Assembly: GCA_004144345.1 (NCBI GenBank)
Contig: SEEL01000027.1
Coordinates: 1 to 44,364 of the forward strand
DNA from: Hyphomicrobiales bacterium
GTDB lineage: Bacteria; Pseudomonadota; Alphaproteobacteria; Rhizobiales; Devosiaceae
Direction: 5' to 3'
DNA length: 44,364 nucleotides
How positions within the stretch are numbered: position 1 is the stretch's first letter; each line of letters starts with the position of its first letter. The translations under genes and the position numbers were made by a program. Shown one piece after another: positions 1 to 9,421 of the stretch. The notes below the pieces were generated by a model that was not told the origin of the DNA, made no database searches, and was given only the letters and a program-made list of their open reading frames with translations.

Positions 1-1751
1 AGGGGGGCGATGGCGAGGGGTTTGGCCAGCAGGGGGCCGCGGAATTCGCGGCAGCCGAGGCGGAGGAGTCTGGCGGCCTGGGCGGGGCGTTCGAGGCCGG
101 GGACGGTGATGCTGGCGTCGATGGTGCGGGCGGCGTCGATGGTGGCTTCGACGAGCTTGAGGCGCAGCGGGTCGGTATCGATGCCGGCGATCATTGCCGG
201 ATCGAGGCAGAAGCGATTGGCGAGACCGGGGCGGATGTAGCCGATGGTGCCGGCGCCGAGGGTGAAGCCGGCGAAGGCGACAGCGACGCCCATGCGGTGG
301 AATTCGGCGATGGGCGCGGCGAGCGCCTCGGCCGGCGGCAACAGCGATGTATCGACATTGAGCTGCAGGCGGCGGGCCGGGAAGTTGGTGGCGCCCAGCG
401 TGCCGGCAAGCTTTTCGGCGAAGACGCCGTTGAGCAGTTGCGAGGGCGTGACGCTCATGGTGAGCATGACGCCGAGGAGCGGGCCGAGTTCGCCGGCGGC
501 GTGGCGCAGCGCCATGATGCCAGCGCGTTCCATCAGCGCGGCGCAATCGGCGGCGGCCAGATCTTCCTGCAGCAGCGGCGTGCCGTCGGGCTTTTTCCAG
601 CGCAGCAACGCCTTGACGCCGACCATGGTCTCGGCGCGCAAATCGAGAATGGGCTGATATTCGACGGTGAAGTCGGCGGCGGCGACACCGGCGATCGGGC
701 TGTCCGGCGCTTCGGTGACGACGCTGGACGATGTGGTGGCGAGGGTTGGCGCGGGCGCCGCGACGGATGCGGGCGCGGCAGCAGCGATGGGGGCGGCCGG
801 ACGGTCGGCAAGCGCCGCATCGTCAATGGCGGCGCGGCGGCGCATGGCGCGGCGCAGCAGGCTGAGGCCGAAGGCCAGCAGCACGCCGATGACGGCGAAC
901 ACCACTGCGACGTTCATGAGCGCGCCGCGGAGGGCGGAATCACCGGGGCGGTCGGCGGTCCAGGCGATGATGCCGGCGGGCTGGCCCTCGGCATCGACGA
1001 TATTGATGGACGTGGTACCCGCGGGCGTTTCGGCGACCAGCGCGGCGAGTGGCAGCTGGTAGCGCCCGGCAATGTCCTGCAGCACGCCGGCATCGACATA
1101 TTTGGCGATCCACAGGACGCGGCGGGAGTTGCGCGGCACCGCGCTCTCGCCGGCGATGGCGCGGTGGATGCTGATGGCGGCGAGGCCGACGGGGGATTGG
1201 CCCTGCTGGGCGAAATGGGCGATCACCGCGGTGTCGCCGCTCTGGGCGATGGCGCGATCGAGCTCGGTGAGCATGGCGGCGGCGGCCGGGTAGCGCGATT
1301 TGATGGGGCCGCTGATGGGCCCGAGATTGTTCTCGCCGAAGACGATGTTGCCGCCGGCGTCGGTGACCATCACATCGTCGTAAGTGGTGCCGAGACGGGC
1401 CGTGGCGCCCCAGGTGGAATCCATCCACGCCAGATCGGGATCGACCACCACGTTGAGGTGGGCCTCGTTCCAGGTGCCCTCGTCGGCGACGGCGGCGCTC
1501 AGCTGGTTGATGAAGCCACTGAGAGCCGCGTTCATGACCGTGAGGCCGCGCTGGTCCTCGAGGCGGTTCATGTGCTGGGCCATCATGGAGAGGCAGAAGA
1601 CGACCACGGCGGCGCTGACCACATAGAGCAGCAGAGCGGGCACGACGATGGCGGCGGTAAAGCTGCGGCGCGGCTTCACGACGGAGGTAACGCGCGGCGC
1701 TTCTGCCGTGCCCCCTAACGCCTGTTTCGGACGTCCTGTCCTCTTCGCCAC
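1..1751 (-). CDS. CHASE4 sensor with degenerate EAL domain (3' end outside window)
   Basis: Reading frame open from a GTG at 1751 to the left edge, at least 583 residues. GAGGG lies seven bases before the GTG, which decided the start. Order: short basic N-terminus, membrane segment at about 33-56, a periplasmic stretch of about 220 residues that looks like a CHASE4 sensor (DEGTWNEAH near its start), a second membrane segment at about 277-300, an Ala/Pro-rich linker, then an EAL-like domain from about 362. The EAL fold is recognisable from YQPILDL and ALLRW and from the terminal GCREFRGPLLAKPL. However, the motif reads KAL with Lys380 for the catalytic Glu, the metal-binding Asn after it is Ser (MSVTPSQL), and the DDFGTG loop has become AGFTLG. 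The family hydrolyses cyclic-di-GMP; this copy probably binds or signals without catalysis (inference). The C-terminus is unseen. Confidence 0.8.
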   Translation of the reverse strand, partial: MAKRTGRPKQALGGTAEAPRVTSVVKPRRSFTAAIVVPALLLYVVSAAVVVFCLSMMAQHMNRLEDQRGLTVMNAALSGFINQLSAAVADEGTWNEAHLNVVVDPDLAWMDSTWGATARLGTTYDDVMVTDAGGNIVFGENNLGPISGPIKSRYPAAAAMLTELDRAIAQSGDTAVIAHFAQQGQSPVGLAAISIHRAIAGESAVPRNSRRVLWIAKYVDAGVLQDIAGRYQLPLAALVAETPAGTTSINIVDAEGQPAGIIAWTADRPGDSALRGALMNVAVVFAVIGVLLAFGLSLLRRAMRRRAAIDDAALADRPAAPIAAAAPASVAAPAPTLATTSSSVVTEAPDSPIAGVAAADFTVEYQPILDLRAETMVGVKALLRWKKPDGTPLLQEDLAAADCAALMERAGIMALRHAAGELGPLLGVMLTMSVTPSQLLNGVFAEKLAGTLGATNFPARRLQLNVDTSLLPPAEALAAPIAEFHRMGVAVAFAGFTLGAGTIGYIRPGLANRFCLDPAMIAGIDTDPLRLKLVEATIDAARTIDASITVPGLERPAQAARLLRLGCREFRGPLLAKPLAIAP

Positions 1752-1853
1752 CTGCAGTCCCTCAGTCGGAGACAAGGGTAAGCAGTCAGGCTTAATGCGC
1801 GGCTAACGTAAATTCAGATTTGAACGCCAATGGCTTACGCCGCGCCGGACGGC

Positions 1854-2683
<830 letters not shown>

Positions 2684-2687
<4 letters not shown>

Positions 2688-3517
2688 GATGCAGCCTCGA
2701 CGTATTCGCCAATGGTGGGCAGGCGGTCGCCGGTCGCATTGTCGGGCAGAGCCGAGAGCAGCGCGCGGGTGTAGCCCGATTTGGGGGCGGTGAAGAGAGT
2801 CAGCACATCCGACTCCTCCATCTTGTGGCCGCGATATTGCACGATCACGCGGTCCGCCGTTTCGGCGACGACGCCGATATTGTGGGTGATCATGATGAGG
2901 CCCATGCCGTGCTCGGCCTGGAGCCGGACGAGGAGATCGAGGATCTGCTTCTGCACGGTGACGTCGAGCGCGGTGGTCGGCTCATCGGCGATCAGCAGTT
3001 TCGGGTTGCAGGCGATGGCGATGGCGATCATCACGCGCTGGCACTGGCCGCCCGACATCTGGTGCGGGAAGGCGCTGAGACGCGACGCGGCATCGCGGAT
3101 GCCCACCTGCTCGAGCAGCTCGATGGCGCGGGCGCGGCGGGTGCGCTTGTCCATGCCGAGGTGGAAACGCAGCGTTTCCTCAAGCTGGAAGCCGATGGTG
3201 AAGCACGGGTTCAGCGAGGCCACCGGCTCCTGGAAGATCATGGCGATGTCCTTGCCGATGATCTTGCGCTTGTCGGCGACCGACATGTTCAGCAGGTCCT
3301 TGCCGTCGAACATCATGCGGTCGGCAGTGACCGTGGCGGTCGGCGGCAAGAGGCCCATCACGGCCAGCATCTCGACCGATTTGCCGGAGCCGGATTCGCC
3401 GACGATGGCCAGCACTTCGCGCGCATCGACATGCAGGTCGATCCCCTCGACGGCCTTGAACAGGCCGACGGAGGTGTCGAAGGCGACGGTGAGGTTCTTG
3501 ATCTCAAGTAGCGGCAT
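2684..3517 (-). CDS. Dipeptide/oligopeptide ABC transporter ATP-binding protein (DppD/OppD-like)
   Basis: Second ATPase of the importer, 277 residues. Walker A is GESGSGKS with Lys46, the Q-loop region reads FQEPVASLNPCF, and Walker B is LLIADEP at about 174-180. The signature at 154-161 reads MSGGQCQR: the usual Arg after SGGQ is Cys159, an uncommon change at a position close to the bound nucleotide. Like its partner it is short, ending after YTRALLSALP without the cysteine-containing C-terminal extension seen in many DppD proteins. It starts six bases after the permease gene upstream and overlaps the next ATPase gene by four bases, so it is part of the same transcript. Confidence 0.93.
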
Positions 3518-3523
3518 GATGGA

Positions 3524-4435
3524 TTAGCTCCGCTTCAGCTTGGGATCGAGCGCATCGCGCAGGCCGTCGCCGATCAGATTGATCGACAGCACGGTGATGA
3601 GGATGGCGATGCCCGGGATGGTGATGACCCACCAGGCGCGGGTGATGAACTCGCGGCTGTCGGCCAGCATGGTGCCCCATTCGGGGATCGGCGGCTGCGC
3701 GCCGAGGCCGAGGAAGCCGAGCGCCGCGGCGTCGAGGATGGCGCTCGAGAAGCTGAGCGTCGCCTGGACGATGAGCGGGGCAAGGCAATTGGGCAGGATG
3801 GTGCGGAACATCAGCCGCAGATTGCCGGCGCCGGCGAGGCGGGCCGACGTCACATATTCGCGGTTGGTCTCGGAGATGACGGCGGCGCGGGTCAGACGCG
3901 CGAAGTGCGGCTGCAGCACCAGCGCGATAGCGAGCATGGCGTTGAACAGGCCCGGCCCGATGACGGTCACCAGCACAAGAGCCAGCAGCAGCGAGGGGAA
4001 GGCGAGGATGATGTCCATGATGCGCATGATCAGCGCATCGACCCAGCCGCGGAAGAAGCCGGCAAGGAGGCCGAGGATGATGCCGCCGACCAGCGAGATG
4101 GTGACGACGACGGCGCCGATCAGCAGCGAATAGCGGGCGCCGTGCATGAGGCGCGAGAGGATGTCGCGGCCGATGGCGTCGGTGCCGAAGATGAAGCGCG
4201 GATCGCCCCCCGCCTGCCAGACCGGCGGGGTGAGGAATTTGTCGCGATACTGGAAGATCGGGTCATGCGGCGCGATCCACGGCGCCAGCAGGGCGACGAT
4301 GACGAGCGCGACGAAGACGGCAAGGCCGATCACGGCGCCGCGGCTGTGGGAGAAATAGTACCAGACCTCGCGCAGGCCCGCGAGGCGCGGCTGGACGGGA
4401 GGAGCGGTGACGGGAGTGGTGGTGGTATCGGTCAT
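3524..4435 (-). CDS. Dipeptide/oligopeptide ABC transporter permease (DppC-like)
   Basis: Inner-membrane permease of 303 residues. A cytoplasmic N-terminus of about 30 residues is followed by a first membrane segment (about 34-52, AVIGLAVFVALVIVALLAPW), a periplasmic loop with FGTDAIGRDILSRLMHGAR, and the five-helix BPD_transp_1 domain. The EAA-type loop that docks on the ATPases is around REYVTSARLAGAG. The loop FGTDxxGRD is characteristic of the DppC/OppC branch rather than DppB. The gene lies ten bases after the other permease gene and six bases before the DppD-like gene. Confidence 0.94.
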   Translation of the reverse strand: MTDTTTTPVTAPPVQPRLAGLREVWYYFSHSRGAVIGLAVFVALVIVALLAPWIAPHDPIFQYRDKFLTPPVWQAGGDPRFIFGTDAIGRDILSRLMHGARYSLLIGAVVVTISLVGGIILGLLAGFFRGWVDALIMRIMDIILAFPSLLLALVLVTVIGPGLFNAMLAIALVLQPHFARLTRAAVISETNREYVTSARLAGAGNLRLMFRTILPNCLAPLIVQATLSFSSAILDAAALGFLGLGAQPPIPEWGTMLADSREFITRAWWVITIPGIAILITVLSINLIGDGLRDALDPKLKRS

Positions 4436-4445
4436 CGGTCGCGCC

Positions 4446-5453
4446 TCACTGGTGCCGGATGCGCGGATTGATGATCGCGTAGAGGACGTCGACGATCAAA
4501 TTCACGGTCATGATGATGAGGGCAATGAGCAGCAGGCCGCTCTGCACGACGAAATAGTCGCGCTTGTTGACGGATTCGATCATCCACTTGCCGATGCCGG
4601 GCCAGGAGAACACCGTTTCGGTGAGAATGGCGCCGGCCATCAGCACGCCGACCTGGAGGCCGATGGTGGTGACGACGGGGATGAGCGCATTGCGCAGGGC
4701 ATGGAGCGCCACCACGCGGCGTGACGGCAGGCCCTTGGCGCGGGCGGTGCGAACATAGTCCTCGCCTAGCACTTCGAGCATGGCGGAGCGCGTCTGGCGC
4801 GCGATCACGGCGAGCGGGATGGTGGCCAGCACGACGGTGGGCAGGATGAGATAGTGCAGCGCCGAGGTGAAGGCGCCCTTTTGCCCCGACAGCAGGCTGT
4901 CGATGAGCATGAAGCCGGTGACGGGCTTGAAGAAGTAGTTCAGCGCGATGCGGCCGGAGACGGGCGTCCAGTGGAGATAGCCCGAAAAGAAGATGATGAG
5001 CAGCAGGCCCCACCAGAAGATCGGCATGGAATAGCCGACCAGCGCGGTGCCCATCGTCGCCTGGTCGATCCACTTGCCGCGATTGACGGCGGCGAGGATG
5101 CCGGCGGGGACGCCGAGGAGGGTCGCAAGGAAGATGGCGCACAGCGACAGCTCGACCGTCGCGGGGAAGCGCGAGAAGAATTCGTAGAGCACCGGGCGCT
5201 TGCTGGCGAAGGAGGTGCCGAAATCGCCCCGGAAGATGTCGGTGAGGTAGTTGAAATATTGCTGCCACAGCGGCAGGTCGAAGCCGAGCTGGCGCATCAC
5301 TTCGGCATGGCGCTCGGGGCTGACGCCGCGTTCGCCGGCGAGAACCTGCACCGGATCGCCGGGAAGGATGCGGATGAAGAAGAACGCGACAAGCGTCACG
5401 CCGATGAAAGTCGGAATGAGAAGCGCGAGCCTCTTGAGGAGAAACTTCAGCAT
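4446..5453 (-). CDS. Dipeptide/oligopeptide ABC transporter permease (DppB-like)
   Basis: Inner-membrane permease of 335 residues. It begins with the family-typical N-terminus LKRLALLIPTFIGVTLVAF, one membrane helix, then LPGDPVQVLAGERG, a mark of the DppB/OppB branch. The BPD_transp_1 domain follows with several membrane helices and the ATPase-docking loop GEDYVRTARAKGLPSRRV at about 230-247. Length is usual for the family (about 330-340). It is the first permease gene of the operon, 148 bases downstream of the binding-protein gene; that gap holds a strong hairpin. Confidence 0.94.
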   Translation of the reverse strand: MLKFLLKRLALLIPTFIGVTLVAFFFIRILPGDPVQVLAGERGVSPERHAEVMRQLGFDLPLWQQYFNYLTDIFRGDFGTSFASKRPVLYEFFSRFPATVELSLCAIFLATLLGVPAGILAAVNRGKWIDQATMGTALVGYSMPIFWWGLLLIIFFSGYLHWTPVSGRIALNYFFKPVTGFMLIDSLLSGQKGAFTSALHYLILPTVVLATIPLAVIARQTRSAMLEVLGEDYVRTARAKGLPSRRVVALHALRNALIPVVTTIGLQVGVLMAGAILTETVFSWPGIGKWMIESVNKRDYFVVQSGLLLIALIIMTVNLIVDVLYAIINPRIRHQ

Positions 5454-5562
5454 GTGGGCCCCGAAAGCCGACCGGACATACGGCTGGCGAAACTAGAAGA
5501 AATCCGGCCTAGCGAAGGTTTCCACGGACCCCCTCAGGGCAACACCGGGAGACCGGACGAGA

Positions 5563-5588
5563 CAGGGGGCGCCGGTGGGCGCCCCCTG
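5563..5588 (-). terminator. Hairpin between binding-protein and permease genes (attenuator or mRNA-stabilising stem)
   Basis: Perfect 11-bp stem: CAGGGGGCGCC at 5563-5573 pairs with 5578-5588 around a four-base loop. On the minus strand it comes 13 bases after the stop of the binding-protein gene and is followed by TCTCGT rather than a run of T. It is therefore more likely a partial terminator or a 3' end stabiliser than a full stop. This layout usually gives more binding protein than permease. Confidence 0.6.
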
Positions 5589-5601
5589 AAGGCGGTAGCT
5601 A

Positions 5602-7197
5602 TTACTCAGCCACGTCCACGCCGTCGAAGCGGTGGAAGCCCAGCGGGTCCTGCTTGAAGTTCAGGACGCGCTTGGAGTGGGCGAGGTACTGGTTCGAGTG
5701 CGCGAGCAGCAGCCACGGAGCTTCCTCGTGGAAGATCTTCTCGGCTTCGAAGTAGATCGCAGCGCGCTCGGCCTGATCGAACGTGGCCTTGGCCGCGGCG
5801 ATCTTGGCGTCATATTCCTCGTTGCACCACTGGGCGCGGTTGTTGGAACCGACCGCAGCGCAGGAGAGCAGGACGCCCAGGAAGTTGTCCGGGTCAGCGT
5901 TGTCCGCACCCCAGCCGATCATCACGGCACCGTCGCGATCAACCTTCGAGGATTCCTCGAGGTAGACCGGCCAGTCGGCGCTGTAGAGCTCGACGTTCAC
6001 GCCGATGGCGCTCCAGTCAGCCTGCAGCAGTTCGCCCATACGCTTGCCGTTCGGGTTGTACGGACGGGCAACGGGCATCCACCACAACTTCAGGTTGAGG
6101 TCGGTGACGCCGGCATCGGCCAGCATCTTCTTGGCCGCTTCCGGATCGTAGGTGCCGATCGTGCCAGCCGGATCCGACGCCCAGGACGAAGCCGGGAGCG
6201 GGTTGATGGCGAGCTGGGCCTTACCCGAATAGACGCCTTCGAGAATGGCCTGCTTGTTGACGGCCATGTTCAGAGCCTGGCGGACTTCCTTCTTGTCGAA
6301 GGGAGCCTGCTGGGTGTTGTAGGCGATGAAGCCGACGTTTTCACCCGGGGTCTGCGTGACGACGAGGTTCGGGTCCTGAGCCAGCGCGTCAACGTCGGCC
6401 GGGATCGGGTACGGGATCACGTCGCACTGGCCAGCCTTGAGGGCTTCCTGCGCAGCGGCGGGTTCCTTGGTGATCGCGAAGATCAGGTCGTCGATGTTTT
6501 CCTTGCCCGACCAGTGATCCGGATGCGCCTTGTAGCGAATGACGGTGTCGGTCTGGTAGTCGACATACTGCCAGCCACCCGTGCCGACCGGCAGGGTGTT
6601 GAACTGGGCCATGTTGCCGGCAGCTTCGAGCTGGGCGGCATATTCGGCCGAGCCGATCGACAGGAAGTCCATCGGGAAGTTCACGAACACGGTCGAATCG
6701 GCCGAGTTGAAGGTGAACTTCACGGTGTAGTCGTCGACCTTTTCCACCGACTTGAACGCGGCCTTGAAGCCGGTCGAGTCGAAGTACTGGTAGGACGCGC
6801 CATCGACGTAAGTCGCCCACGGGCTCGCCGCATCGGCCTGGCGGTTGAACGACCAGAGCACGTCATCGGCGTTGAATTCGCGCGTCGGGGTGAAGTAGTC
6901 GGTCGTCTGCCACTTTACGCCCTTACGCAGGTGGAAGGTGATCTGGGTGCCGTCTTCCGAGATGTCCCAGCTTTCGGCCAGCGACGGCACGATGGCCGAA
7001 CCGCCGAGCTCGAAATCCACCAGGCGATCGTAAACAGCGCGCGAGGACGCGTCGAACGTCGTACCGGCCGACCACAGTGCAGGGTCAAAGCCTTCCGGCG
7101 AGCCTTCCGAGCAGTAGACGAGCTGCTTGGCGTAGACACTGCCGCCGAGCAAGGCGGTAAGTGCTGCTGCCGTGAGCAGGGTTTTCATCAATTTCAT
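5602..7197 (-). CDS. ABC transporter substrate-binding protein (DppA-like, SBP family 5)
   Basis: Periplasmic solute receptor of 531 residues. Residues 1-23 are a Sec signal peptide ([15 protein letters not shown], cleavage after VYA). The mature part begins [17 protein letters not shown], the family-typical opening, followed by [22 protein letters not shown] and FHLRKGVKW, all hallmarks of SBP_bac_5. [19 protein letters not shown] near the C-terminal half is close to the DppA pattern of di- or tripeptide receptors, and two cysteines there may form a disulfide. GGGAGA precedes the ATG at a usable distance. It heads the five-gene importer operon. The ligand is inferred to be a small peptide, but family 5 also includes receptors for sugars, heme and nickel. 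Confidence 0.93.
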   Translation of the reverse strand: MKLMKTLLTAAALTALLGGSVYAKQLVYCSEGSPEGFDPALWSAGTTFDASSRAVYDRLVDFELGGSAIVPSLAESWDISEDGTQITFHLRKGVKWQTTDYFTPTREFNADDVLWSFNRQADAASPWATYVDGASYQYFDSTGFKAAFKSVEKVDDYTVKFTFNSADSTVFVNFPMDFLSIGSAEYAAQLEAAGNMAQFNTLPVGTGGWQYVDYQTDTVIRYKAHPDHWSGKENIDDLIFAITKEPAAAQEALKAGQCDVIPYPIPADVDALAQDPNLVVTQTPGENVGFIAYNTQQAPFDKKEVRQALNMAVNKQAILEGVYSGKAQLAINPLPASSWASDPAGTIGTYDPEAAKKMLADAGVTDLNLKLWWMPVARPYNPNGKRMGELLQADWSAIGVNVELYSADWPVYLEESSKVDRDGAVMIGWGADNADPDNFLGVLLSCAAVGSNNRAQWCNEEYDAKIAAAKATFDQAERAAIYFEAEKIFHEEAPWLLLAHSNQYLAHSKRVLNFKQDPLGFHRFDGVDVAE

Positions 7198-7275
7198 GAT
7201 GTTGTTTCTCCCGAAGATTATAGCGCTCCGGGCATTACCACCCCGAGCCTGGGCCGCAACAAAGCGTTTTTCCTG

Positions 7276-7317
7276 ATGTCACGCAATCGGAATAATCATC
7301 CCGCAGGACCGTGACAT
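7276..7317. promoter_or_regulatory. Spaced inverted repeat upstream of the importer operon
   Basis: ATGTCACG (7276-7283) and its exact complement CGTGACAT (7310-7317) are 34 bases apart centre to centre, about three helical turns. They lie 79-120 bases upstream of the binding-protein start. Two half-sites at whole-turn spacing would suit a dimeric regulator or a looped operator. The interpretation is inference; only the repeat is seen. Confidence 0.35.
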
Positions 7318-7383
7318 TTCACGACTTTTTGCCTCCGGAGGCTGCGCCCGTAGTATTGGAAACGTGCTAAAGCTCTGACTCAT

Positions 7384-7399
7384 TTGACCAATTGGTCAA
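7384..7399. promoter_or_regulatory. 16-bp perfect palindrome, operator-like
   Basis: TTGACCAATTGGTCAA is perfectly symmetric over 16 bases, 26 bases before the VOC gene start and about 187 bases before the importer start. A perfect 16-bp palindrome in a divergent intergenic region is a good operator candidate. The regulator is unknown; a GntR- or TetR-type dimer is possible. Confidence 0.5.
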
Positions 7400-7424
7400 T
7401 TCCTGGACGCAAAGGGGCGGCACG

Positions 7425-7820
7425 ATGACGTTGCGGATCGCGAGCGTGACACTTGTTGTGGACAGTTACGAGCGGGGCCTCGGCTTCTATCGCGATGTGC
7501 TGGGACTGAGGCTGGTCAGTGACTTAGCCATGGGCGGCGGCAAGCGCTGGGTGGTGGTCGAGGGCCCGAGCGGGGCGCGGCTGGTGATCGCCGAGGCGAG
7601 CGACGAGCGGCAGCGCGCCGCGATCGGCAACCAGACCGGCGGCCGGGTCGGCTTCTTCATCGAGACGGATGATTTTGCCGGGGACCATCAGCGGCTGAAG
7701 CAGGCCGGCGTGCGCTTCCTCGAAGAGCCGCGGCATGAGCCCTATGGCAGCGTGGCGGTGTTCGAGGACCCGTTCGGCAACAAGTGGGACCTGATCGAGC
7801 CCAAGACCGCTCAGTCGTGA
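7425..7820 (+). CDS. VOC (glyoxalase/bleomycin-resistance fold) family protein
   Basis: Metal-dependent VOC fold of 131 residues made of two beta-alpha-beta-beta-beta modules. The N-terminal module reads ASVTLVVDSYERGLGFYRDVLGL and the C-terminal one ends VAVFEDPFGNKWDLIEP, where the final Glu is the usual metal ligand. The ATG at 7425 was chosen because AAAGGGG lies just before it; an in-frame TTG at 7392 falls inside the palindromic operator-like site and has no ribosome site. The substrate is unknown, since VOC proteins range from glyoxalases to dioxygenases and resistance proteins. The last ten bases overlap the 3' end of the convergent GFA-family gene. Confidence 0.88.
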   Translation: MTLRIASVTLVVDSYERGLGFYRDVLGLRLVSDLAMGGGKRWVVVEGPSGARLVIAEASDERQRAAIGNQTGGRVGFFIETDDFAGDHQRLKQAGVRFLEEPRHEPYGSVAVFEDPFGNKWDLIEPKTAQS

Positions 7821-8293
7821 TCGGGATGCTGGCGGCTGGCATAGGTGCGCAGTGCCGCGGCGGGCGTGGTGCCCTCGGTGGTGGAGCGCGGCAGATGGCC
7901 GAGCAGATCCAGCCAGCCGAGGCGGCTTTCGCCGCCGAACTCCTGCGCCGGGCGGATCGCCTCCGGCTCGTCGAGGCTGGCCAGCGCCACATCGAGGCGC
8001 GGCGAGCCGACATAGCGGAAATGGAGCGACGTGCCGCAGGCCGCGCAGAATCCGCGCTCGACCGCCTCGGACGAACGGAACCAGGTGGGCTGCCCGCGCG
8101 TCCAGCTGAAGCCGGCGCCGAGTTCGGCCTCGGCAAAGGCCATGAAGGCAGCGCCGGAGGCTTTCTGGCACATGCGGCAATGGCAGATATGCGGTTTCAC
8201 CGGCGCGGCCGCGATGCGATAGCGCACAGCGCCGCATTGGCAGCCGCCGGTAAGCGGCTGGAGAGCATAATCGCGCGATTCGATATGGGTCAT
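7811..8293 (-). CDS. GFA family protein (CENP-V/GFA zinc-binding domain)
   Basis: 160-residue protein with the zinc-binding pattern of the glutathione-dependent formaldehyde-activating fold: GGCQCGAVRY (Cys18, Cys20), CHCRMCQKASG (Cys37, Cys39, Cys42) and FCAACGTSL (Cys83, Cys86). All seven cysteines of the family are present, so the zinc sites look intact. True GFA speeds the condensation of formaldehyde with glutathione, but most members of the family have no proven activity, so only the fold is claimed. It is divergent from the aldo/keto reductase gene over 73 bases and overlaps the convergent VOC gene at its 3' end by ten bases. Confidence 0.9.
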   Translation of the reverse strand: MTHIESRDYALQPLTGGCQCGAVRYRIAAAPVKPHICHCRMCQKASGAAFMAFAEAELGAGFSWTRGQPTWFRSSEAVERGFCAACGTSLHFRYVGSPRLDVALASLDEPEAIRPAQEFGGESRLGWLDLLGHLPRSTTEGTTPAAALRTYASRQHPDHD

Positions 8294-8366
8294 GGCGGCG
8301 AAGATGCCGATGGCTTAGCACGACGGCAAGCACGGTCCTGACGACCAGCGAGAAGAGAGACAAGAG

Positions 8367-9311
8367 ATGACCCGACGCCTTGGACGCACCGACATCCATA
8401 TCGAGCCGCTGGTGCTGGGCACCAATGTGGTGGGCTGGACGGCCGACGAGGCCACGTCCTTCGCCATTTTCGACGCGCTGCTGGCCGAGGGCTTTACCGC
8501 CATCGACACCGCCGATTCCTATTCGCGCTGGGTGCCGGGCAATGACAGCGAGAGCGAGAAGATCATCGGGCGCTGGCTGAAGGCGCGCGGCAACCGCGAC
8601 AAGGTGCATGTGTTCACCAAGGTCGGCTCGGACATGGGCCAGGGCCATCGCGACCTCAGCGCCAAATGGATCGTCGAGGAAGTCGAGGCGTCGCTGAAGC
8701 GGCTGCAGACCGACTACATCGACCTCTACCAGAGCCATTGGCCCGACCCGAACACGCCGCAGGAAGAGACGCTGCGCGCCCATGACAGCCTGATCAAGGC
8801 GGGCAAGGTGCGCTGGATCGGTACCTCGAACTATGACGAGGCGCTGCTGACGGAGGCGCTCGATACGTCCAAGCGCGAGGGGCTGGCCCGCTACGAGACG
8901 ATCCAGAACGAATTCAACCTCTATGCCCGCGACAGGTTCGAGGGCGCGGTGCAGGATATCTGCGTGGCCGAGGAAATCTCGGGCATCCATTATTGGGGCC
9001 TCGCCGCGGGCTTCCTGACCGGCAAGTACCGCACCGCCGAGGACGCGAAGAAGAGCCCGCGGGGCGGCGGCGTGGTCGGCAAATATCTCAATGCGCGCGG
9101 GCTGAAGATTCTTGCCGCGCTGGACGAGGTGGCGGCGCGCACCGGCGCGGCGGTGAGCGAGATCGCGCTCAGCTGGATTGTGGCGCAGCCGGGCGTTGCG
9201 GCGCCGATCGCCTCGGCGACCTCGGTCGAGCAATTGCAGGGCCTGATCCGCGGCGCGCGGCTGACGCTGAGCGCGGAGGATTTGAAGCTGCTGACGGATT
9301 CGGGGAAGTAG
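8367..9311 (+). CDS. Aldo/keto reductase
   Basis: NAD(P)H-dependent oxidoreductase of 314 residues with a TIM-barrel fold. The catalytic tetrad is visible: Asp47 and Tyr52 in DTADSYSRW, Lys85 in FTKVG, and His124 in YQSHWPD. The YQSHWPDPNTPQEET segment places it with the YajO/AKR11-12 type enzymes. AAGAGAGACAAGAG precedes the ATG. The physiological substrate is not evident. Its 3' end faces the VIT-family gene across an intergenic palindromic repeat. Confidence 0.92.
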   Translation: MTRRLGRTDIHIEPLVLGTNVVGWTADEATSFAIFDALLAEGFTAIDTADSYSRWVPGNDSESEKIIGRWLKARGNRDKVHVFTKVGSDMGQGHRDLSAKWIVEEVEASLKRLQTDYIDLYQSHWPDPNTPQEETLRAHDSLIKAGKVRWIGTSNYDEALLTEALDTSKREGLARYETIQNEFNLYARDRFEGAVQDICVAEEISGIHYWGLAAGFLTGKYRTAEDAKKSPRGGGVVGKYLNARGLKILAALDEVAARTGAAVSEIALSWIVAQPGVAAPIASATSVEQLQGLIRGARLTLSAEDLKLLTDSGK

Positions 9312-9333
9312 GGCTGACCACCGAGCCTGTGGC

Positions 9334-9390
9334 TCGCCCCACCCACCAGCTACGCTGGTCCCCCCTCCCCGGAGGGGAGGGAGGGGCTCC
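9334..9390. repeat. G+C-rich palindromic repeat between convergent genes (copy 1)
   Basis: The stretch holds two hairpins: ACCAGC-tac-GCTGGT at 9345-9359, and a C-tract/G-tract stem around 9362-9380. Read on the minus strand it has the pattern CTCCCTCCCC..GGGGAGGG, a short variable hairpin, then GGGTGGGG. The repeats at 13874-14058 show the same pattern. It lies between the 3' ends of the aldo/keto reductase and VIT-family genes and may serve as a terminator in both directions. Confidence 0.6.
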
Positions 9391-9421
9391 ACTCAAGGTG
9401 CCAGCAGTCGGGTTATCCCTC

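Noticed and set aside
297-1718. Long plus-strand open frame of 473 codons
   Set aside because: It is the antisense shadow of the CHASE4/EAL gene; its translation is Gly/Ala/Asp-rich with no domain, as expected from high-G+C third positions.
7217-7222. Perfect TATAAT before the importer binding-protein gene
   Set aside because: No acceptable -35 lies 16-18 bases upstream and the start point would fall within the ribosome site, so it is probably chance.
5632-7314. Long plus-strand open frame opposite the binding-protein gene
   Set aside because: Shadow of the clear SBP family 5 gene on the other strand; no recognisable protein pattern.
7340-7375. Possible SAM-II-like GCTAAAG segment upstream of the VOC gene
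   Set aside because: Only the short GCTAAAG word matches; the pseudoknot pairing could not be found and the downstream gene is not in methionine metabolism.
7524-9392. 622-codon minus-strand open frame
   Set aside because: Runs antisense to VOC and aldo/keto reductase genes with intact catalytic motifs; low-complexity translation.
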